The notes under the pieces were generated by a model. The model made no database searches. It worked only from the letters and a program-made list of their open reading frames with translations, and was not told the DNA's origin. A program made the position numbers and the translations under genes. A DNA stretch of 64,000 bases from Lunularia cruciata (taxonomy: Eukaryota > Streptophyta > Marchantiopsida > Lunulariales > Lunulariaceae): contig OX419760.1 of the NCBI GenBank assembly GCA_948567375.1, positions 28,086,001-28,150,000 of the forward strand. Reading direction: 5' to 3'. Numbering within the stretch: the first letter of the stretch is position 1; every line of letters begins with the position of its first letter. Shown here piece after piece: positions 11,414 to 21,939 of this stretch.

Positions 11414-13816
11414 TTGGAATGCATATGCATGCAGCTTCCAATAATAAGTAAAGAATTAATATTTAAGCCTTACGGTGACCAGGTAAACTTGTAGACTTCA
11501 CTCATTCCACCAATACCGAAACGAAACAAAACAGCTGCAAAGATCCGCTCATGAAAATGTGTAGTAAAATTGTTGTTTAGGAATCTCTTATCATTTTTGC
11601 AAACTTTTTAGTCATTTAGTTACTCTAAATTGTCATTTATCCAAGTACTGATATAAAAATTGAATCATTTTTAATGAACATCTCAAAATGTACTACTTTC
11701 AGAATTAGATTACCTTCCAAATCTAAATTCTTATATCAAAATTTGTTTTGGCAACAATCATAAGATGGTCAATTTGGATGATTTTCCAATAAAAAATAAT
11801 CTTCAGTCAACACCAGACATGTTCTCTATAATCTGTTAAAACTGAAAAACTGACAGTTTAATATTGGAGAATTTTGTTGATTTTTGCAAAGTTATGTCAA
11901 TGGAGCTTGCCGAGGGTTGCACTTCATAGATCCACAACTACTATTTTTGTGTAAGAAATTGAATTTCAAGCGAATCTCTACTAACTCGGGAATAATTTTA
12001 AGAAAATGAACATTTAGAATCAATGTAGCTTGCAGTAGTTTGCGTCCCATAGATTATACACAACTTCCTTCACCTCATAAACAAACAATTGTTATAAATC
12101 CTCCACGATTTTTCTATAATATCAAATCTACGTTTCGGCGACTCGCGAGTGTGTCCTCCTCTACTTCTAGACTTCTAGAGGCACTTGTTCTTCAATATCA
12201 TTATTTCTGACTCATAAATAGGGATTATTAACAAGATAACAAAACGTTGGATCAATAGTGTCGGTTGAAATATATAGGTAATACACAACTACTTTTAGAT
12301 ACCATTTAGACTTTTCATAGAATTTATGCTAAATTTCCTTCGATATAGTCAACCCCAGATTTCACCGTATGTATCCTTGAGTATCTTCTTCTATTTTTCA
12401 AAAACCTTGTTCTTCTTCTATCATCTTATTCCAATTTTTAGTATTCACATTTTTCTTATGCAAGGATGCTTATACTTATTTTTTGAGGTACTGTAATAAT
12501 TGACTTAATCAAAGTAAAATAAAAGAGCCAATATTTTAATATATTTAAAATAAATATATGATTTAGTGTAAAATATTTTAGGTTACCTCTATTTTTTATT
12601 ATTTTTTATTATTATTTTATAATAAATAATTTTCTAGCTTTATAAAATTTATTTAATCTCGACTTCTTTTTGATTAAAAAAAGAGATTGTGTTAGTTAAA
12701 AAATGTAATAGCTCTAAAAGGGAAAAATCTCCATATTTCATTTTTAAATTATGTTTTAAATAATAAATTAAAAATGACTATCACTTACTACTTTCACCAT
12801 AGTTTGAGAAAGAATAATTATTATATTTTCTTCTAAAAGAAAGAAAGAAAAGCATTAAGACCAAACCTCTTCCCTTCCCATATCTTTTTCTTTTAAGAAA
12901 TATAACTATATTATGCTAGTGTGCTTAGGTTTGCATACATAAGTGGTTTCCTAGGTAGGCATAAGTAAGAACTTAAGTTTGTCATGTATAAATAGTTGCT
13001 TAGGTTTGCTTAGGTATGCATAGGTGGGTGCTTAGGTTTGCCTTGTATACATAGGCACTTAACTTTGCCATGCATATGAAGGATGGGAAGGGTTGCTATC
13101 CATAGGTGGGAAACTATGTTTACATGGACCTAGTAAGAATGCCTTCATTCTGCGATATTCTGAAATTTTAAAAGGTTTTGTTTGTTGAAGTCTATGCTTG
13201 ATTTATGAGAAAGAGCTCTGCAATTCATACCTTGTCATATTTTATTTTTATTTGATGAAAAATCAAAATCCTAAAATTTAGCTTAGACATTCTTCAGATG
13301 CAATATCTTGAAAATGAAATTTGAGAAAGGAGAGCTATGGTTTGGTATAAAACTTCAGTCTTTTTCAAAGTGTTGAAAAATAAGAAATCCTTAAATCGAG
13401 GTTTGTAAACATTTATTTATTTGGCAAGTTTTTTAGTGCAGAGAAATATAGAAAGGTATGCATATAATGCCTATGCATTTAGTAGTTAATTTTACCAATG
13501 AATTTATTTTTCTAAAATCATTTTATTCATATTATCATATTTTTGAACATATACAGAAAGTATGAAAAATTAATCCTTTTGAAAAGGAAATATTTTATTT
13601 TTAGAATAGAGATACTTTACTTTATAGTTTTATTCATGACAATCATAAATTAGTATGAATGTATTACTTTAAATAAATGCACAAGTATGAGAACATAGAC
13701 ACAATACCTCCAAAAATTTGAAATTTTGTACTTTGTAATCATGGTTTAGTTCCTGGGTGTGCGACTGTTTGAATAAGATAAGGAAAGTTTGTAATTGAAC
13801 GATATTGTCAATCGAG
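11414..13816. other. AT-rich gene-free region with a ~40-bp minisatellite at 12919-13088
   Basis: No gene seen. At about 12919-13088 there are four to five imperfect units built on TGCTTAGGTTTGCATACATA-like text, 30-45 bp each (for example near 12925, 12972, 12997 and 13030), ending in GCATATGAAGGATGGG. Confidence 0.55.
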
Positions 13817-13870
13817 AAAGGCGACCACGTAAGACACAAAGAGGTAAAATGAGGCTAGGCCCCAATAGTA
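13817..13870 (+). repeat. Partial 52-bp unit with GGCTAGGCCCC tail
   Basis: AAAGGCGACCACGTAAGA followed by AGGTAAAATGAGGCTAGGCC. This is the same order of parts as at 8735-8830, though the middle of the unit (GATGGGAAGACC) is missing. Confidence 0.6.
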
Positions 13871-14011
13871 TCGATACATTGTTAATCTATACTAAAAGAT
13901 CTCGGAGATCGCACGCTTTGCAATGGGGGTTTCAAATAGCGTTTTACAAGTGCCCATAAAATTCCATATAACATCTTACACGAAAGTCAGTAAGTAACAG
14001 TAACCCTTTCC

Positions 14012-14540
14012 GTAAAAGGCGACCGCGTAGGAAAAACGAAGGATGGGAAAACCCCATCAAGTCTTAAAAGGCGACCGCCTAAGAAAAATGAAGGATGGGA
14101 AGACCTCATCAAGCCGTAAAAGGCGACCGCATAGGAAAAACGAAGGACGGGAAGACCCATCCAGCCGTACAAGGTGACTGCGTAGGAAAAACGAAGGATG
14201 GGAAGACCCTATCAAGCCGTAAAAGGCAACCGCGTCACGTAGGAAAAGCGAAGGATGGGAAAACCCCATCAAGTCTTAAAAGGCGACCGCGTAAGAAAAA
14301 TGAAAGATGGGAAGACCTCATCAGGCCGTAAAAGGCGACCGCGTAGGAAAAACGAAGGATGGGAAGACCCATCAAGCCGTACAAGGTGACCGCGTAGGAA
14401 AAACGAAGGATGGGAAGACCCATCAAGCCGTACAAGGTGACCACGTAGAAAAAACGAAGGAAGGGAAGACCCCATCGAGCCGTACAAAGTGATGGCATAA
14501 GAAAAAGGAAGGATGGAAGACCCCATCGAGCCGCACAAAA
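14012..14540 (+). repeat. 52-bp minisatellite array, about ten units, with 212-bp higher-order period
   Basis: Units start near 14012, 14065, 14115, 14166, 14218, 14275, 14327, 14378, 14429 and 14480. Each reads roughly GGCGACCGCGTAGGAAAAA, CGAAGGATGGGAAGACC, CCATCAAGCCGTACAA. Lengths vary from 51 to 57 bp. A variant with CCCCATCAAGTCTTAAAAGG occurs at 14049 and again 212 bp later, so a four-unit block was duplicated. Open frames on both strands across it are by-products of a stop-poor repeat; since unit length is not always a multiple of three, a protein is unlikely. Single units occur at 8731, 13817, 27028 (-) and 27718 (-). Confidence 0.92.
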
Positions 14541-17500
14541 GAGAGACAGACAAAGTAAAGTAACCATTTCCCGGGTACGTGAAATGTCCATAGCCGTAGA
14601 GAATTCTACCGGTTTTGAAAAACGTATGATCAGTAATATTTTGAAGAGGTTAAGGGCAATCCGCATAACTTTTTACCCATACTAAGCTTTTGTCACCATC
14701 ACAAATTTTACATATATTAACGCTGCTGCCGTAAACTTTCACGCTACCCATAAAATAATTTACAGAATTTTATTTATGGATATGTGTAAAACTCCGTGAA
14801 ATCTGCATTTGAAACAATAGTCTCGGAACTCGAAATGAAATCATAGACCATATTAAAGATTTATAGCTGAGCAATCTTTGCATGGCTCTATTAATCACCT
14901 CATTGTTCTTATGTTTGTAATTAATCTAACAGGTAATTTATAAAACCTAAAGAAAATACATGATTGCCAGACTTAATATCATAAGCTTTAAAAGATAAAA
15001 TACTTGAATATTCTATATCTTTTATTAATGATTAAATTTGTACATAAGTGTTTCTGAAGGTTAACTTTGTGCGGTTTATTACTTGCCGTAATTCATTACA
15101 TTGATTTCGTTAAGGCAAGTTATAAATGAATATGTAAATGGCATGTTTTCTCAAAAATCTTGCAGTACTTTACCTCAACGAAGTGTCGCGAAGATCCCCA
15201 GAAGGTAAGGTTAATCAACATAATGAATTACGGCAAGTTAATCAAGTTAATGGAAGTTACGTGTTAATAATTCGTCACTGTCAACGAAGTTTTTTCGACT
15301 GTGGTTATTCCCTATTAACCAATAAAGGTATCTCCCATGATTCTTAGTGACGAGGTTTACTTTTGTCTAATAATTGGGAAACACACATTTTCAGACCTCA
15401 TCCAACCTTTCCAATAGAGAATACTGGTTGTCCAAAGAATAAGTGTCTACAAACACATAGAGTGGTCATTGATCCAAACCTTGTGACACTTCTAGCGAAT
15501 ATTATTATCATGTTAACAAAAAATATAATAGCAGCGAATACAACTATGTAAATGTAGATATTTTTAAATTTTCAAATAGAAGTAAATAAAAGCATATAAA
15601 AATTAGAAAATTTTATGATGAATTTCATGAGTAGGATGGCAACTATTTGATGGCAGCTAAATCGCCATCAAATACTTCAAGGTATTAAAAGAATTATTTA
15701 CAAGAATTAACAATATTAGGAAATCTTATTCTATACATTTTTCTAGACTTATAAATTCATTTATGGACTATACAGGCTTTAATAATGCATGTTCTTACGA
15801 TGTGTAAATAAAATTACTTATTTGGGCAACAAAAGCACAATACAATACATCACAATGTACCGTGGTTATAGAAAGACTAATAACAGAAATAAAGAAACTT
15901 TATTACTCTCTTGTTTAATAGTTTAACATTTCCGCAAGCGTACACGGTAAGCTAAACCTAACTAAAGACATGGACGAATTAAAGATTCGTGAAGCCGAGG
16001 TTTCAAGTTCTAAACTCGTGCTCTTTGGGATGAAAGTTAATGACATGTTATTACTATAATGTTGGTGATATTCGGAGGTGCTCTACAATTGAAAAGAACC
16101 ATGCTCTTTACATAGGATAGGATTGACAAAGATTGTGCTCGTCTTGATTCTTCTTTGGTGATGAATGAATGGTGATCGCTTGAGTTAAACGATGTATTTT
16201 TGGAAAATTGGAAAAGCATATTGATAGTGAAAGTTGTTCAAAGGTTAGATAAGAACATGTCCAATTCTTGATTGTTCAAATATTAGATAAGACCTTGCTC
16301 AATTCTTGATTGTTTAAAAATTAGAAATCAACTTATCCAATTCTTTATTCTATGATATAGATTGATCTTGACAATAGGAGGGCACATCTACACAGTTGTG
16401 CTGGATTATCTCGTTTGCAGAATTTTTCATGGTAACCCTACTTTTTGATATGTTTGGAAGTGGTTAATGTTAATTCGGCGCTTTTGAAGCATCACATCAT
16501 ATTTTGTTCATGATTTCCACCGATCAATATAAACCAGCTATCTACCCATCTACCAAAATTGATCCAAAGTCAGATTTGAAGCCATAGGCAAACGTTACGA
16601 GACAAGTTGCTATCTACATGAATTCTAGAATCATTGTCATAGCCGAACACTATCTACTTAAGATTTAAATCCGTCTCAAAACTTAAACAGCATTTCTGAA
16701 CATGATCTATCTAGGGTGAAATGTTTCAAAATTTAGATGTCCGAGTTCTAAAATGGTCTCTTAAGGGTGGATGCTCAAGATGTTGAGTGTTGTTAAACTT
16801 AGAAATTACCACCTAAAATACAATAGAACTAGAAAGATGCAAGCTAGCATCTCATCTTGAGATGGTAAACTCCTTCAACCGATTTGGTCATCTTTGCTTG
16901 CATCAATGCCACTTACTCTGCCGATGTGCTTCACAACAGAATCTTCCTATTGGCACTGATCACAAGGTCCAAATGGGTACTCTCTTTTACACTTTCCCAA
17001 ACATTGAGATCCAAACAATTTAACCTTAATACACTTCAACACCGAGATTATTGCCCCAATTTTCGTCAATCGTTTCGATGCTCTGTTTTACTCCACTGCA
17101 AACAGTTAGGTCCAAACGATTTTCTCTTTTACTTGGCTCGTGTTTACCATTTGCACTTGTTGGTACTCTTGTATTCCTTTTTCCTTCGGGTATATTATTT
17201 GGCTTTTGGTTTTTTTAAATCCTGCTTCGAGAGAGAGTGAGAGTGAACAACTAGATATAACTTTAATAGTCTCCAGCTCGAAACAAAATTCAGGTTACTG
17301 TCCTGTTCTGTTAAACCAACGGTGCTCTTTTTTACCTCTTTGCAAACATGCAGACCCCAATTCTTTTTTGGTATTCTTTCCTTTTGAGAGAATAGATGGT
17401 TAAAATTTTCTCTAACTTATATCACCCTTCTATTTATTTATTTTTATTTATTCACTGAAAAGATTGATTGTTGTAACTAGTTCATTGCCCATCAGGTTCA

Positions 17501-17700
17501 TCTGCAAGGCAGAAAGGCCAAAGAGACCCCAGAAGAGAAGGGCGCCACTGTAGTTAGTACTGCATTTGCTATAATTACCCACTGGCCTTTAGGTAGATTA
17601 TAACCCTTGGAGCTCTAAACCCAGCCCTCATCTCGCAGTTCTTACTTTCCCATTGTGTATCTTAAACCCAAGGGAGATGAAATCGATGGACATACTCAGA
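14541..17700. other. Gene-free region
   Basis: No convincing gene. It contains the inverted repeat at 15081-15238 (separate entry). At about 16980-17370 there are three diverged copies of a block like TTTTAC-CT-TTGCAAACA-GAGATCCAAA. The reading frames at 16884-17403 have no recognisable domain and are probably chance. Confidence 0.5.
15081..15238. repeat. Inverted repeat with perfect 18-bp arms
   Basis: ACTTGCCGTAATTCATTA at 15081-15098 is matched exactly in reverse complement at 15221-15238. The similarity extends to about 29 bp with a few mismatches. The 122-bp spacer carries no gene. It could be a decayed foldback or MITE-like element; no target duplication was found. Confidence 0.7.
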
Positions 17701-17730
17701 AGCAGTGACCCAAGTTTTTGGGTCACTGCT
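17701..17730. repeat. Perfect 13-bp stem, 4-nt loop hairpin
   Basis: AGCAGTGACCCAA, loop GTTT, then the exact reverse complement. A third partial copy of one arm (TTTTTGGGTCA) follows directly. It lies about 650 bp downstream of the NADK3-like gene's stop codon. Confidence 0.85.
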
Positions 17731-18374
17731 TTTTGGGTCATAGTGGGATTTTGGAGTTTTAGATTTACTGTAACCTACCTGTAGCAAAGGTGGAGTTAAC
17801 TGAAAGGTACGTATATGGATTCTGGGGGATAGAAACTAGTTGGTTGGGAGGAGCTCGATGTTTCTTGAGCTCAAGAACTTCGGCAAATCGAATGCGCTTG
17901 CTCAGGAACTCACAGCATGTGAAGCTACGCGAATGATGTGGAAACCTCTACAGCATTGACAGCTTTGCTGTTGCGTCTTGCATGAAGAAAGAAAATGAGG
18001 ATGGTTTGTTTGAAGACTTAACTTTCTGCACAGCTGATAAATGGGGGATTCCCCAAGCACTCTTAACAGATTGGAAGGAAAATCATGATGGTCCCAAGTG
18101 AACATGCACTTTACTCCAGGACTACCTTGTGAACTATTTTGTCGAGTAGATGAGCCTAAGCAGGGTGGCGATGAAACCTGTTACTGTGTAGGGCGACTTG
18201 TTGAAATTTAAAATTTGGGCTCATCTTGTGTTAGCAACTGACAGTAAAAACGTCTGAGAACAATGTTAGATTGAACATAGTGTCTTCTAGCAAAATGAAA
18301 CCTACCATATTCATTTAAGAGGTCGAGCAGGAAGAACGAGGAAAGGATTGCCATCAAGACACGAGTGATCGGTG

Positions 18375-20274
18375 TCACTTCTCATCGTTTGTATTACAAC
18401 TTGGAAATATCTTCAGTGGAGGGGCATTAGACGAGAATTCAATGACACTTCCAAATTGGACCTGTTGAAATACATGGCACCCATCGAAATGAAGGACTCC
18501 TTGTCTACATCCCCACCGAACCTTTAGTACCTCGTCTGGCTTAATCCATCCTCTCAGATGGTTTTGAAACCGTGGATGAGGCCTTATAGGCTCTCTAATC
18601 ATGTACTGGAGATCCGATGATTGGAATTCCATCTCCTGTCCTCCTGCTGAAGCCATAGCTGCTGTTGAACCAGCAGCTGTGCAAATTCGTAGGCCACTTG
18701 AGCGGCAGTGTACAACTGGTGTTACTGGCTTTCCTCCCCCTGCCTTTTGGAGGCTGTCACATTTATACCAAAATACCAATGCCATCACAAAAGCTGATGC
18801 TTTCAATTCCTTCTATGAGTTAAAAGTCTACTGCTGGTGCAAAATGTACGAATTTCTCTAAATTCTCACTGGATAAATTAGAAAATGACATTTCGCACCA
18901 GTGGTAGCTGATGAAGTGGCAAACGACTTTCTGTAAATCTGAAGAATATGATGAACAGAGGTGAAAGAAACTGAATATCCTCCGAACCTTTATCTCGAGA
19001 TTCATGAGGAAGATGGCTCTATAAGCAGATGCGGTTGAGACATACCTGTAGCTGCATCGTGAAACAGCAGCAGGGTTGGGATGTGAAAGCAGCACATCGT
19101 TCAATGAAGGATACGAGAATTCCACTCCATCAATACGAGTACATATTCTGCTCAATTCCAATGGTTTCCTGTGGCCTTGTAAAATTTCATCCAAAACCTG
19201 GAGTAGGAGACTGCAATTTATCAGTCACCTCCAGCAAATAGTTCACCCAATCATGTTTCTGGTAAGACACCCACGTACACAACGGTGAAAGCTAAAGCTA
19301 CCGAAGTAAGATACGAGGTCCCGAGCTAAAATACTTTTAAAGTAAAAGTATGAAAGGTTGGTTAAAACGACATTGCAGATGGGAAAAAGCAAGCAATGAA
19401 GAAGGGCAGGCTGGATAGAAGTTGAGTACAAACTGGAGTATGTTCGTAGGTAACCAATATATTACAGGTGCAATGAGACCTCTATACAGCTGTTGCCTTG
19501 AATGAAGAGAACTATATTCCAGCTTCGCTTAAAGAATAATAAATCAGGAAGAATGTCTCTTCAGTACAACTTACACGACAGGAGATATACTCAGATATCC
19601 AAACCTTGGACCTGTGATGGAGGAAACTAAATTAAAGCAGACATGTGCAAGAGTGAACTGGTAGCTCTGAAGCTATACCTCATGAAAATTATCAGCTGTT
19701 GCTGCACATAGATAACCAGTGCTCCGTGTTGCATCAAACTCCTCTAAATGCTCTTCCACCTTCACATAAACGAGGTACCGGAAGTCAAAACTTTGTCTCC
19801 TTGGAGTTTCTCAACAGTGAAATTCAGTCCAGTGATCAGGGAAATGGCAGAGGAAGGGAGACATGCCTCACTTGTTATGGTGGGATCCGAGTTAACGCCA
19901 ACTACGGGTATTGTGCTGTCGAGACAATGGCTCGCCTGCAAAAGTGTCCCATCCCCTCCTATGGTCACCACTAAATCCACGTCCCGAATACGGCACCCAC
20001 TTAGCTCATCCCTCATCACAGACTCCCACTGCACGTTCTCTTTGCGCCGAAGCACATCTTTGCAAACTTCAAGTGTATGTTGATGAACTCTGTGCCTGTC
20101 TGTCAAGTTTCCCACCGCCTGTACACAATTTGACGTGGGGTCAAAAACCTCTCGTACTTGAAAGTTAAAAGCCCACAAACCAAAATTTGACTGGAAGCCC
20201 CAGAATGGGATGTACACATTGGCTATGTATACATGTCATCCTTCTGATCAGTACCGTTTCTTACCTTGACCCAT
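18375..20274 (-). CDS. NADK3: NAD(H) kinase, plant NADK3 type
   Basis: Phosphorylates NAD(H) to NADP(H). The Arabidopsis NADK3 relative prefers NADH and is peroxisomal. Proposed exons on the minus strand: 20274-20265, 20156-19872, 19752-19679, 19197-19046, 18753-18375, giving 299 residues (the family is about 320). Introns are GT-AG with compatible phases. The catalytic diglycine loop is VVTIGGDGTLLQASH, followed by PVVGVNSDPT, RSTGYLCAATADNFHE, PAAVSRCSY, the signature RSSGLRICTAAGSTAAMASAGG and LQYMIREPI. No transmembrane segment is seen, and no SKL/SRL peroxisome tag is visible at the C-terminus (NTNDEK). Least sure are the start (a 10-nt first exon, MGQ) and the exon 2/3 junction: an acceptor at 19759 would give VEEHLEEFDA as in relatives but breaks frame. 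The SIG gene lies 1.7 kb upstream on the same strand. Confidence 0.85.
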
Positions 20275-21939
20275 CGAGCGAACTTGGAGATTTCATAGTT
20301 AGATACTCGGGAATGCGATTCTTCTGGTGATTGCGTAAATACTGAATTTAAAACTGGAAGAAGACGAAACGTGGGGACAATCGACAGATTTAATTCAAAT
20401 ACACTCTACCTCGAAAACTAGCAAGGAGAATTAACTGTCAGATTCTGATAGGAGCAGATCACGGCGAGGAAGGTGTCTGCGCTTCAACTTCGTAATCCGT
20501 TGTCTGTTTTGCAGAATTGATTTCGCATATCTAAGGAGAATGCACTCGAAGGAGAGTTTAATACTCATCCTTCAGAAGGCGATTGAAGCGAATTAGTGAA
20601 TGTCAATGACAACAATCGGGATCAAAAGGGACAAGCGTAGCAAAACCTGGGGATGGGTTTCCAGCAGTGATGCAAACGCGGGCTCGTACATTTGCATCCG
20701 TTCTCGAGCTACGTAGCCATCCAGCATACTTCGCTTTAGTAGCAGCAGCACCCTTCTTTTCGCGTCCATTCCAAATTCGTCGGAGCGTCTTCACTCCCTT
20801 CCTCAAATTCTTCTCGTTCTCGCATTCCAAACCTTCTCTCCTTTCCTTCCGACCTTCACTCTCTTCCTTGCGTAGTGTATATTCGACCAAACTACGTAAC
20901 TTCTACTCTTCGCAGTTCCTATGTCCTCTCACCGGGGTGGATCTCCCGGCCTTTACAACGGGTGTTCTGTGCATGCGGTTGCTGGCTGCTTTATGGATGT
21001 TTACATGAACAAAAGGTTCCGACGACAGGCAATCACCAGCAGTCCTGGACCATGTGCACCTACTCTACCAGCTAAAATACTTAGCACCTCTGGTCAACTG
21101 GGCTCATTCTTAGACACCTACTAGTGTCGGGTATATGTGGTCTGATGGCACTTCATGCCTTCGTCACTGCTTCGTTGAATCACAACACTGTCTGCACTTT
21201 CAGATGCTTACTACACACCAACGTTCAAGGATCTGGAGTTTCATTGAGAGAACAGGTCACACATGCTTTGGAGAAACACTTGAGAATGATCGAAATTTAC
21301 TATGGACGAGATTTGATGGTGGCCTTCCTGGAGTACAATTTGTTTAGCAAGACACGTTGAAGATTATTTAGTTCTTCGTTTCGAAACTCGAGCCATTGTC
21401 CTATTTTCGCAGTTCCGATGTCCTCTCACCGGAGTGCACCTACCAGCCTTCACGACAGCAGTTTTGACCGTCGCAGTTTCGCTTTTCCAAGTGGCACTTA
21501 CATGGAGAAGGGATCACCATATGTAAATTGAGCTGAATGCGTAACCCAGAGGATCTAAGGGTAATGTCGTCAAATCAGTACAATCATCTCAACGGAGACT
21601 TCCGGTGAGATTCACTTACGCAGTACATTTTCTCATGAATCGACACGCAATTAGCATCCACCAAAATAATAGTCATGCTGACAAGGTTCATATGGAAAGT
21701 ACAAGGCGATATTCCTGGATGAGCAGAAAGTAATTGATCCTTTTAGTGAGCTTCGGTTCCACAAAGCTCCGTGGAAATGGAGTGCTTACAGCTCCTATAA
21801 TAGCACAAACTCTTTGTACACAGAATTGATCGACCGTTTGAATGTAATTGTGAAATTCTCCGTTTAAAATAGCACCAACTCAGCTCCTCCCTCAGTTAAA
21901 AAAGGCTGAATCTCACATAAATGAATAAGAAGCACTTTG
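20275..21939. other. Intergenic region between the kinase and the sigma factor, with a duplicated block
   Basis: Probably contains the promoter and 5' UTR of the kinase gene and the 3' UTR of the sigma factor gene. A diverged direct repeat is visible: TTCGCAGTTCCTATGTCC plus TCTCACCGG near 20913-20940 and the same with one change near 21408-21435, continuing into weaker similarity. The reading frames here (for example 20603-20890 minus, 20921-21124 plus) have no recognisable domain. Confidence 0.5.

Noticed and set aside
14012-14540. Array taken for a CRISPR locus or a repeat protein
   Set aside because: Units are directly joined with no unique spacers, so not CRISPR. Frames are open on both strands and unit lengths are not constant multiples of three, so a protein is unlikely.
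16884-17403. Two overlapping plus-strand frames with hydrophobic stretches
   Set aside because: No recognisable domain, no splice support, low-complexity repeats in the same DNA; probably chance.
20603-20890. 95-residue minus-strand frame as first exon of the kinase
   Set aside because: Highly charged N-terminus without similarity to NADK3, and it ends in a stop with no suitable donor leading to exon 2.
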